The position numbers and the translations under genes were made by a program. From Epiperipatus broadwayi (taxonomy: Eukaryota; Onychophora; Udeonychophora; Euonychophora; Peripatidae): 64,000 bases of DNA. The notes beneath the pieces are model-generated. The model was not told the DNA's origin and did not search any database. It saw only the letters and a program-made list of their open reading frames with translations. Below, piece by piece: positions 11,987 through 22,911 of this stretch (position 1 is its first letter; every line of letters begins with the position of its first letter). The stretch is from the NCBI GenBank assembly GCA_028023455.1, contig JAQFVV010000001.1, forward strand, positions 27,396,426-27,460,425, given 5' to 3'.

Positions 11987-14429
11987 CAGATAATGGAAGA
12001 AATTTAATTAATACAAGTTAAAATACTAATTAAATTTACAGAGGCAAGATTAAACTGATAATGCACCTACTATCCGGATTTTTACCAATGAGCTTAGTTA
12101 CTCCAGAAATAAAAAAAACTGCAAGAAAAAAAGCAACACATGTTTTGGGAAGTAGTGATTCTAAGATATAGCTTTGAAATATCAGCATTTAGTTGCTCAC
12201 TTTTACATTTGTTGGTGAAGAAAACATTAAAACATAATTGGTTATCTTAAGTCATCTTATTCATAATCAAGCAAGTAACTAGAATTTTTATAAGAATTGT
12301 TCAGTTGTGTTTGGTATTTGTATTTTAAGTATTTCATTCTTGGAAAAAAGTGATTTACAAAAATATTCAAACCACAGTAAGAGAGAATTTTAGAATGCAT
12401 TTTAAAAATAAAGAATAGCTATATTCATTAAACAAATTCCAAAATATGTCATTCTGTTGTGATATAAATTTATTTTAGTTTTTACATTTATAATCTACAA
12501 ACATGTCAAATACTTCACAGATTAAGCACAACCAATATACAACTAAATTGCTGTTATTTTGAGTATACAGCAGAAAGACAATCGATGTGACAAAGAGAAA
12601 AACTGCTGAATGCATCCATCTTGAAAAGATTGAAGCTTGACCTGTTACATCAGCATATTAGCAGCAGGCACATTAAAAATGCTTCTGCAAGAATTTTGGC
12701 AGGGCGCCCATGAATTGTTTACATTCAACATTTAAGTCTTGCTTGTATAAACTTGAAAATTTTTTTCAGGTTCTGATTTAGCTTGGGATTTTTTTTTCAA
12801 ATAAATAGCATTTAAGTAACCACTATTGATTGATAAAATGAGTATCTCACTATTCTTAGATAAAATAAGAATGGAAAATTGATCCTCCATCTGGCATTTG
12901 GAAAACATGGATTACTAATACTTTTCATTCATTCTTTCTATAAAGAACTGTTGGAGAAGTCTTTATCTTGTAGTATGCTATTTAAATATTGTTTTATATT
13001 TTTTACTCTACTTCAAAATTATTTTTCATATGTTTGGAAAAATTATTGTGAAATACTTCATTTGCATCTACACATCAACTTTCTATATATATAAATATTT
13101 ATTCTAACTAATAACTTGATATTGAAAAATTTTCTAAAGTTTTGAATTTGCTCACATAAATATATAGATTTAGCATTAGGAAAGCTAGTAATATATATTT
13201 CATTAACTCCAAATTTATTCTAACTTTAACTATCTTTGACTCTTTGGTAAGAATAGTATATAGAAATGAAAATGTATGTGTTTCACTGAAGAAGATCAAT
13301 AACTGGAAACTTATGTGAGGATTAGATTATAACAATGCTATCTTGTCAAACTTATGGTGAATATGTTGTACGTAAGCAAAGAGAAAATTATCTGATACAT
13401 TTTTGGTATATACCATCCTTGGCAAATAATTTGCTCAAAGATGTCTATAGTTGGCATAAATCTAAATTCATTAAAGAATATATTTGTAGATTTAGTATCA
13501 AAACTAAATATCTAATCCAATTTAACTAAGGAAATCAACTTGGGTTTAAAATCTTAGAATGTTGTTGAATTTCAAGTCATTAGTTTAGTTAATGTACAAT
13601 TAAAAATGGTAGATTCTAAATCTGTTTGCATTCATCTGTAAAAAGGGACAATAGTTAGAATTAGTCTGAGAATGTGGATGTACCATGATTATTCAAACTT
13701 ATGATAAATAGCTTTGAAGTATAATAAATGAAGTGAATTAATGAAGATCTCAAATGTTTAAAGAAAACAATAAAGAAACTAAACAAGATAATTTCTAAAT
13801 TAAAAAGATATATATTACTTGATGATTCTAAATATAAATAGATACTAATCTGATGAACATTGTTAAACTTGTTAATATATAAAAATCTAATAACTTTGAT
13901 TTATATAAATATATAAATATCTATTAAATAATAGATCTGTGTTAAATGATATTATTTACATAATGAAATTTATGTGAGATTTTATATAAAGAATTTTTCA
14001 TAATATATAAAAAAGTTTTCAATTTATTATGTTTCATCATTATTAGTCATCTTCTGTAAAATTTTATTTTAAAATACCATATCTGAATTTTCCATGTTAT
14101 TGTTCCATTGTTAAAATGTATATAATCATTGAGTTTAAGTTCATTTATTAAAATTTGTTCTGTTTTGCCCTTTTCCCTTTCATATGTCCATTCATTATTA
14201 TTCTATCTCTCAAAATTATCCAATTACAATTTTTTTTTTTTAATTGTTTGAGTAAAACATTTTTTTGCCTAAAGTTTTTTTATATCTGCATTTCTAATTT
14301 TATCTATTTTTTTCACCCATGTTTTTTTCCTTTTTTAATAATGCAAGCTTCTGCTCAATACAGATATACTTTACAAATAAAATATAATAGAGAGCGTTAC
14401 CTTAAAATTCAATAATCAAGAATTTAAGA

Positions 14430-14605
14430 ACCTAGATTCGAATCACATGCTAGTACTGTCACTGGTCAGCCAGCAACATCTGAAGAAGAGAGGAGAATAC
14501 ATCTCAAAACGTTGTGCATATACTAATCTGTTTAATGTGCTATTACTAATAGTTGAATCTATTTGGAATATTCAAATAAAGTTAAATTTTTCTCAAGACA
14601 TTCAA
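14430..14605 (+). mobile_element. Penelope/SINE-type 3' tail fragment
   Basis: A fragment of the same repeat family as the ends of the element at 47885..49200. It starts with a tRNA-like B-box region (AGATTCGAATC at about 14434..14444), continues through CAGCCAGCAACAT, CTGAAGA, a short stem and AAAACGTTGTGCATATACTA, and ends with an AATAAAGTTAAATTTTT-type tail and AGACATTCAAT. The body that would carry enzymes is absent, so it is either a 5'-truncated copy or a SINE that shares the tail. It lies inside the IDE intron in sense orientation. Confidence 0.7.
14480..14520 (+). ncRNA. Hammerhead-like core, degenerate
   Basis: CTGAAGA (14480..14486), a short imperfect stem (GAGA near 14488 with TCTC near 14502) and AAAAC (14506..14510). 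The order matches the CUGAUGA - stem II - GAAAC core of hammerhead ribozymes, which are known in Penelope-like elements. Two core positions differ from the active consensus, so activity is doubtful. Stem III and the cleavage site were not resolved. Confidence 0.3.
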
Positions 14606-16202
14606 TAGGCATATTAAAATATAATAAGGTTGTTTTAAAATACATCATTGGACTATAAACTAAAATATTATTTTATTAAAAATTTGTTATATTATTTTTC
14701 ATTTTTACCATTATTGTTTAATTTTTTTTCTAAATATCTATAAGTAAAAAAACCTCTTGTGATTTTTAATCATCTTTTTTTTATTCTTTTACTAAAGATA
14801 CCATAATTTATTACTGTATTTTATCTTTGAACATCCCCATTGCTCACTATTTGTTTTCCATAATTTTTTTTTTGTCTAAGTGCTATTCAAATTCCCATTT
14901 CATTTTTTACATATATATATATTGCCTACATTATGCATTTATTATTATTATTATTAAATTCATCATATTTTCTAATTTGAGGAAGGAGGGATATTTATTT
15001 GAATTTTATAGCCCGCTTTATTTGTCATTGCCCAATTTTTTTCTATATAGTATTCATTGGTCATAAATTTATTTTTATATTTATTTTCTTAAAATGTGAT
15101 AATTTTTTTAAAGTTCTTTTCATCATTTATTAAGTTCAGCTTCACTAACTCAAACAACATTTCATTTATCATCTCCAAATAACAATTTTAATTTACATTA
15201 TTATATATATTTTCTTTTTTTGTAAACCATTTAGTCAAAAACATTTTCTGTTACATATGCAGATTCAATATGTATCTACACCTTTTTTTAAAAAAAAGTG
15301 TTACAGAGTACAGTAAATAGATTTACTCTGATAAATCCTTTTTCAAGTACAATTAAACAAATATTAATCTTTTTTTTATTTATATATCTCTCAATTATAA
15401 CTTTTGCAACTATTTGCATTTTTATTTCATTATTTTTTTTTTTTGCATCTAATCACACTTGCTCATACATGAAAGAATATTAAACCATATCTCTTCTGTT
15501 TGATATATTTAAATTAAAATTTTTTAATATGTATTTAGTTGCATGTGAAAACAAACAATTCATTTTTTTTTTTTTTAATGTGTTTTAGTGCATTAAGCCA
15601 GAGATGACAAAAATGTTAATTGTTATCTCCCAGTATATTATTTAGCTAGTAAAAACGTTTTCTATTGGAATTTTCTAGTTACTTTTTTTAAGATCTCAAA
15701 CACTTTTTTTTAAGACTGATCTTGAGATCTTACTTTGAATCCATTCATAATTAATAAACAATAATGTTTATCTTCTTTGCCTCATATAAAAATATATATT
15801 AATTTTTTATTTGAAAAAAATATCTTCAATTAACAATATTTGGCTTTTAAGATTGCAAATAGTAATATAAGCCTAAATATTCCATCTACTAGGTGCAGCA
15901 AACTATTTAAAAAATAGTATTTAGATGGTCAATAACATAATGTTTTTATATTTTTTATTTTAAGATAATGTTCATTAGATGTAGATTTTTTAATTTCATA
16001 AGTTTTAATTAGTAGTTTAATTTCTGAAATAAACTATAGTTAAATCACAATCTGTTTAGTGCCTGTCTTAAATGAATTTCATGGATTTTTTTTTTCTAAT
16101 ATCATGATTCATATGTTATTTTAGTTTTAATCAGTATTTAAATTTTTTTTATATTAATACATATAGTAAATTCCTTTAAATTAAACTAATATTTGTTTTT
16201 AG

Positions 16203-16295
16203 GCTGGGTTAATGCATTAGTAGGTGGGCAGAAAACTGGAGCTAAAGGATTTATGTTTTTTATTGTAAATGTTGATCTTACAGAAGAAGGATTAG
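16203..16295 (+). CDS. IDE: Insulin-degrading enzyme, internal exon (exosite, second part)
   Basis: Next exon of the same gene: 93 bases, phase 1 to phase 1, so exactly 31 codons. With the base carried over from 9559 it reads [17 protein letters not shown], then [14 protein letters not shown]. The Leu-Val-Gly-Gly-Gln motif matches human residues 359-363 of the exosite (numbering from memory), and VDLTEEGL is the family-typical strand and turn before the helix starting HVEDI in human. Borders: TTTGTTTTTAG acceptor and TTAG|GTAAGA donor. Exon phase and breakpoints look like those of vertebrate IDE. Together the two exons give about 55 contiguous residues with no disruption, so a processed pseudogene is excluded and an old duplicate is unlikely. 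The following exon was not identified in the remaining 47.7 kb, which implies a very long intron or loss of similarity visible by eye. Confidence 0.96.
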
Positions 16296-19200
16296 GTAAG
16301 ACTACATGATTTATAATATGTGCATAAATTGACATGTATGCTAAGCTATATCTATGTGATTTAGGCTGTAAACTTATCATAATTAAATTTGACAGATTTT
16401 TTATTTTAGTTTATTATGACTTTACAACTTAGTAAAACCTTTGATCCTGAAAAATATTAATATAGTGCTGCATGATATATTCCGCCTATTGAAGCACTTA
16501 TGTGTGCTATATTGGCTTTTTTTTCTTCTAAATTTTTAATTTGATATTACTGTTTATTTGAATGAAATAATTATTTGAATATTTTTTTTCCTTTATGCTC
16601 TTAATAATAGCAAAAATGAATTGTAGATATTTAAAAAGTAATTCAGTACAGTGCAATATTAATTAAACACAAATTAGTTAGTATTTTATTAAATAATGTT
16701 ATTTTAAAAAAAAAAAAAAGAATAAATAAATTTGAATTTATTAATTATTTTGTTAATGAATAGTATTGTTTTTTTTTTTTTTTTGTGATCTTTTTAAATA
16801 TTTTGTCAAAATAAAACTATTTTCTATGTTTTGATATTTTTTAGAATAATTTTTTTTTAAGCAACTATTATTTTTTTTCCATTAACAATTCATATTTATA
16901 TATATATATGAAATAATGTTTACAAATGTTTAATAAAAGAAGTACCACATTTATTACTTTATATCAATAATTATTTTATAGGATTTATTTACAAAAGTTT
17001 ATAAATAGGATCTTTTACAAGTGATTGATAAAAAAATTGTGTATAAATATATTAAAAACTAAAAATTAAAAGAAATATTAAAGTATTTATTTAAAACGAT
17101 AATTATAAATAAAGAAAAATATGATTATTACTGTAAAACAAGAATAAAACTAAATTTGTATGTTTATTTGAAAATATTCATAAAGGCTGATATAAAAATT
17201 TTTTTTTTCCCCAATAATTTTCTATTTTTATAATCAGTAAAGACTGATACTTGCCTTTGAGAGTACTTATCATATTGTATATCAAATTATACTTTTTGTG
17301 CATCATAATGACACATAAAAGGTCTTGATTGGTTAAAAGTTCATGAATTTTAAAGTTTGATTTACCATCTTGATTTGGATTTCTTTTACAAACATATTTG
17401 CTTAGGAAATAGCTTGTAAATGAGTAATTGATAACTATAAAGAGGAATAAAAAATATTTACATTTATTATAAACGATTTAGATGATTTTTTCAGTAGCTT
17501 CATATAAATTACGTGACAACATATATACTTAACAGAATTTGGAAAGATTGATAGATTATTGCTAATCTTTGATGATTTTGTTTTATTCTTAATTAACAGA
17601 TAACTATTATTTGGTAAATTAATTTTGAAATGTGAAACTCACTTGTTTATCTAGGAAAAATGTGAAATTTATTGAAACTTAGCATGTTCTGAACAATCTC
17701 ATGCAAAGAATTTAACATTTTCATTGCGACTGAACTAACTATAACTAGGATGTATTATCTGCACATTCTGTATCATTGCTAAAATAAAATGATAGTGTAA
17801 TTGAGTTCAGCTTTTAATAAAATGATGCCATATTATATTTTCAGCATGAAATGCGCTATTATCTGAATACTTAATCTCAGCATTGGATTGGATATACAAA
17901 AGAGGTAGATTATTATGAATGATTTTTTATTTCCCAGTTATTTTTATAATGTAACTACATAAATAATGTATTTATTTTGATTTTTTTCTTTTCATATTCA
18001 TTGACTATGTTATTAAGCATTTTTTTTGAGTTCATGCTCAGAAGATTATAGCTGAAACCATAATAATATTGCAAAATGTCGTAATGTAACCTTTTGAAAT
18101 TTTTTTAAATTTGAAAGTTTTGGTTTTCTTATTTAATTTTTTAGGACTGTACATATTCTGTAACATTTGAAATCTTCACAGAGATCATGTAAGCCAATTA
18201 GAGATATTCTGAAATAGATAATGTATGTATATCTACATACTCTATAGCATGTATTTCTACATATTTAAAAGTATGTTCGTATAGATCATAATGATATTAA
18301 AGATAAATATTATATTAAAACTAGCAGAATTAGGGAAATTTTTATACATACGAGTTTTATTTTGTAGCCTTTATCTCATAGTAATAAATTATCTGATTTG
18401 TTGCTTATTTTGCATTTATTATAGCAAAAAAAAAAAAAAATAGTTGTTTGAAAATTAACATGTAATAGTATAAAATTTATTAGTGACTAATTTATTTTAT
18501 GCCCTATGAAAATAAATTGGCATTTGATATTGGAACCGTTATATGTCTTTCTGTCTTATGTTTTATTGACTGGAATTGTCTGTCACTACTTATATTGATT
18601 TAAATACAATCATTCTTAAACAGTTAATTATATATAAGAATATATATGTAAATAAATTATTAACCATTGTTTAAAATATCAAGTCACATTATCAATCGAT
18701 GCTAGTTTAAATGTTAGTTGATGAGTAATTTGTTTATATAATTGCTAATTTAATGATAGCATATTTGTTTTTATATATTTAAATTAATTGTATTGTAAAT
18801 TTTTAGGAACAAATTTTCATGATGCATTGTTAGTCTTTTATAATAAATTATCGGCTGATGGCAGATCGAGATAGCAAGATCATATAATAAGACATTCAAC
18901 AAGGATAACATTTACCATTTGGTGTTTAATTCATTCTAGCATGTTATTTTTACTGATAACAAAAAGTTCTGATATTAGATTATAAAATAATGGAACTACA
19001 TTATTAAGATATCATCATCATAAATGGTTATGGCCATTTTCACTTCAGAAAAAAAAAAAAAATTGCAAAAGATAAAGAAAGACAACAAAGTTACCATATA
19101 GGCTTGAGCATTATTACACTTATTATTTAAATAATACTTTGAATGCAATTTTTTACAATGACTATACAAGTCAATTCAAGAAGTACAAATATGATCATAT

Positions 19201-21169
19201 GTATCATATCTTAGTCTTAATGTTTGTTTATTTGATTATTTGTTATGTTGTTTTTTAACTTCTATAGCAAAGTTTTTTACCTTCTGAAAACTTCAACATT
19301 TGGCTTAATTGTAACTCTATTGTAGACTATTCTCAGCCATATTCCTCTAATAAAAGTAAATGATATTATCCTTTTTGCAATATAAGCATTTCTCTTGAAA
19401 ATGCTCAAATTCACCATAAAATATTTTTGGGAAATCTTTTAGGTTCATAACACTTAATCCAATAAAGATGTTTAAAATTTTAGTTTTAAATATGTATGAC
19501 AAGATAGATACTTTACTTTTGATAAGAGTCGTGATAGTGGTGTAATAATAAAATAGCTTCCATTTATTTACATAAAGATTAATAAAGGTGGATTTATTTT
19601 AACAAGCTTAATTGTTATTTAATGTTTAATTTAATAATCAGAAAATAATAAATTCTTTACAACAGAAATATAAACATCAAAATTTTTTTATGCATTAAAA
19701 GCCTTTTTCAGCACTTAAAAAATGTTTAATTGACTATTAGAATAATTGCTGCTGACAGTGGTTGCAGTTTATATTGATTATATTAACTATTGTAAAAAAC
19801 TTCATGTTAAGTATGTATACATACTAAATATGTTTTGTATTTAAACAGTCCATCTGAAAATATATTAAGGTAGTTAGTTATAAATATTGTATTAAAGTCA
19901 AATAATAATATTAGATATCACAGACATTGATTTATGATTTGCTTGTTTTTCTTTTAGAACATCTTATTCTAATAATTCAATAATCAGAATTAATGAAAAA
20001 TGTAGTATTTTTTATATATTAAAATGCATAACATATAAATATATAGAATTTTTATGGGTCAATGAAAATTTATTATAAAGCAAAGCTCATAATATTATTC
20101 AAATATTAAATATAATGAAAAAGAAATTTAATGTCTATAATTTATTAATTTTCATGTTAATTTGAAAATTTATTGAAGTCTTTTTGATGTGTATATGCTA
20201 AATTTTCTGCCTGAAATCAGATAACTTGACAACAGAGTGCTAAAACCAAGGAATAATAGTTGATCATCATCAATGAGAGTTTATACCATTGCTTGCCATT
20301 CTCTTAACACAATTTATTTTAACTTTTTAATTTTAGAATTATATTAGAAACTTTCAGTAATCTGTTTAATCTCTGATTTTCATTTCCACCACTTTAGTTA
20401 TTTGCAATTGAAATAAAGTATTAAATGAAAAGGAAAAAAAATTAGAAAGTAATAGAAATCAAATTTTAATTTTTATATTTAAATTATATATATATATACA
20501 TTCATTTTCAACATTTATATGCAGTATGTACACATATATTGTGTTAAAAATGCAAATTATATAATGATATCCATGATTTTTGATATTTGCACCAATATTT
20601 AGAATCAAATTATATGGATAGTTGGGGAAGAGGGAAATTGCTGTATATATATATTATTAATCTTTTTTAGAAAACATGATTGTATTGATAATTTTAATAG
20701 AGAATATATTTTTTTAAAATGCTATTTTTGATAATTTTAATAGAGAATATATTTTTTTAAAATGCTATTTTTAGAATTGATCATTTTGTATTATTTAAAA
20801 CATTATTTATAATATATATTCATCATCGCACTAAGAATGATGTTATAGTTGGGCATCCCAGAAAAAAACACAGGATCATATAACCCGATTACATGGTAAT
20901 TCAGAAGCCTTCATCCCAGTTATTTATGAATTCAGTATTTTGTGCTTTCATTTATTTGTAAATATATGAATTATAAATGATTTATTATAATATGTATAAA
21001 TGTGTACAAATAAAAAATGAATATTCTGTAATTTATTTTATAGTTTGACTTGTGAGAAAGTTAGTTCTTCATAAAAGCTAGACTATGAGCTAAATTATTA
21101 ATTCCATTTTGATTTATTTATAAAAGAATAAACAAATATTTATTTATAAAGGAATAAATAAATAAATGC
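16296..21169. other. Putative IDE downstream intron, AT-rich
   Basis: No confident exon. One weak candidate terminal exon is at 18807..18874 (see findings). A string at 19101..19121 matches the flank of the 7.4 kb inverted-repeat element. A 43-bp tandem duplication lies at 20685..20770. The rest is AT-rich with poly-A and poly-T tracts. Confidence 0.5.
20685..20770. repeat. Tandem duplication, 2 x 43 bp
   Basis: Two adjacent copies of a 43-bp unit beginning TTGATAATTTTAATAGAGAA, essentially identical, at 20685..20727 and 20728..20770. Confidence 0.85.
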
Positions 21170-21171
21170 TA

Positions 21172-22159
21172 TACACCTGGGTCTCGTTTTATGTGGATTA
21201 TTTTAGTGCGATTTTGAAGTTATGCGATTCATGTTTCTTCTTAATATCTTTCATATTTCACTATATTTATTAGATATCAAGAAATTTAAATTATTAATAA
21301 CTTATTTTCACTTGAAATACTTTTTTTCTTTTCAAAAATGTAATGTTATATTAGCAGCTAACGTGAATATGGCCTGAAGCTGTATTTAGAATTTTAGCTT
21401 CTATGTAAATAACCTATTTATACTAATGAGTAAATAATAATAATAGATTTATACTTACATATAAAAATATCGCAATAAATATTCAAAAAAAGTAAACTTT
21501 TAAAACGTATTTTTTGTTATATATAACAGAAATAAAGAATCTTTTAGATTTTTAAAATAAAAAACAAAGATTTTATAAACTGAAAATAATCTTTCTAATG
21601 ATAATGTATAATCTTTTTGTTTTGATTGCGATCTCATTTTTTTAATATAGAAACAAAAAATCATTGACACAGCATAAGATTGAAAGTGGCGCTAGTTGTA
21701 TATCACATCACGAACAAAAATAAGTGGTTAACAGGTTTCTCTGGGCATAATTGCTGAGAGATTCTTGACTTCGTATAAGGAGAAGCTACAATACCTCACA
21801 TCACATCGAATCTGATTTCTTTCCAGTTTACTAATGAACGCTAGCGATAATGATTAATATATATATGTGAAAAATGTAAAATTAAATATTGTAGTTAATA
21901 AAAAAAGTAAAAAAAGTTTGTCTTGTATTAATTTTTTTCAAATGTTTGAAATTTTTTATTAGTCATACTTTATTTGCTTATTTTTTTAATGTGAATTTTA
22001 AAGTAATTTTTCTTTGTTGCTTTGCTTTTATGCGAATTCTGAAAATTACAGACCCTATCTCCCATTTTTCAAGGTAAGTTAAGTCTATTTTTGTGCGATT
22101 TTTTTTAATGCGGGTTTTCTGTGGAACCTATCTACTGCATAAAATGAGACCCAGGTGTA
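21172..22159. mobile_element. Terminal-inverted-repeat DNA transposon, non-autonomous, copy 1
   Basis: A 988-bp element with inverted termini: it starts TACACCTGGGTCTCGTTTTA and ends with the complement (TAAAATGAGACCCAGGTGTA). It is flanked by TA on both sides (21170..21171 and 22160..22161), as expected for a TA target-site duplication of the Tc1/mariner/pogo superfamily. The subterminal sequence repeats GCGATTTT and TGCGG-like motifs, reminiscent of pogo/Tigger ends (an inference). No transposase frame is present. A second copy lies at 45240..46154. Copy 1 is longer mainly because of an extra block at about 21713..21812. Confidence 0.88.
21727..21812 (+). repeat. Insertion of a retroelement tail inside the DNA transposon
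   Basis: A block of about 85 bp absent from the second copy of the host element. It contains CTGGGCATAATTGCTGAGAG and ends near CCTCACATCACATC. The first half matches the segment after the LINE remnant at 25597..25660, and the second half (ATAAGGAGAAG...CATCACATCACAT) matches 36650..36700. I infer that it is the 3' end of a LINE or SINE family. Confidence 0.55.
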
Positions 22160-22911
22160 TATATAATTAAATTTTTTTTATGAATGAATAAAGAATGATT
22201 GATATATTTTAACTTATGCAGAAGTAAAAAAAGTTGAGTATATCTTGAAACAACACCTGAGAAAGAAAAATCCTTTTGCAAAAGTCAAATTATCAATATA
22301 ATCCATTAATCTTTATTATCAATGAATGAATAAATAATTTATAAATTAACCAATAATATATTTTTAATTGATTTAATTATTTTAACATGCACAATTTTGA
22401 TATAGTCAAAGATGACTAAATCAAAATCTTTATATTTTAGTATTTATGTTTTGTTTTACTTTAATTACATTTAATTCCTGTTTAAATTTATAGTAATATC
22501 TGTAATGATATGGAAGCGTCATATATACATAATTATCATATTAGAAGTGTGTTGTTGAATAAACTCTTCTACTGGCTGTTTCACAGTCAAGAATTTGTTG
22601 TTTTCTATTTTTTGCATTATGTAGCTCTTCAATAAAGTAGTTTTAATTTGTGTGGCCAAACTGAAATATATTCCACAGCCTACTTTAAATATGTAATTTT
22701 AGAAATGATAAATATTTCTAAAATGTTATTAGTAATAAACAATAACAATGTTTTAAACAAAAAAATCTTATATCACCTCAAATTATATAAGAAAAAAATA
22801 AATTATATAATGTACGTGTAAAGTCTGACAATTAAGTTTGTGAACTTGCCACTATGCACTTATGTTGGCAGCACTATACAAACAACTCATCACACATTCA
22901 CCTTTTTTTAT

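Larger units (their letters stand above)
9560..16202 (+). other. IDE: IDE intron, 6.6 kb
   Basis: The intron between the two recognised IDE exons, starting GTAAAA and ending TTTTTAG. It is extremely AT-rich, with long A and T runs. Visible content: a 32-bp tandem duplication at 11923..11986, a repeat-derived tail at 14430..14605 and a (TTA)n tract near 14940. A less AT-rich patch at about 12560-12760 has no recognisable coding potential. The open frames in the intron (for example 14155..14415) are T-rich, phenylalanine-rich strings without family similarity. Confidence 0.85.

Noticed and set aside
14155-15483. Several phenylalanine-rich plus-strand frames
   Set aside because: They arise from T-rich intron sequence between the two IDE exons and have no domains or splice support.
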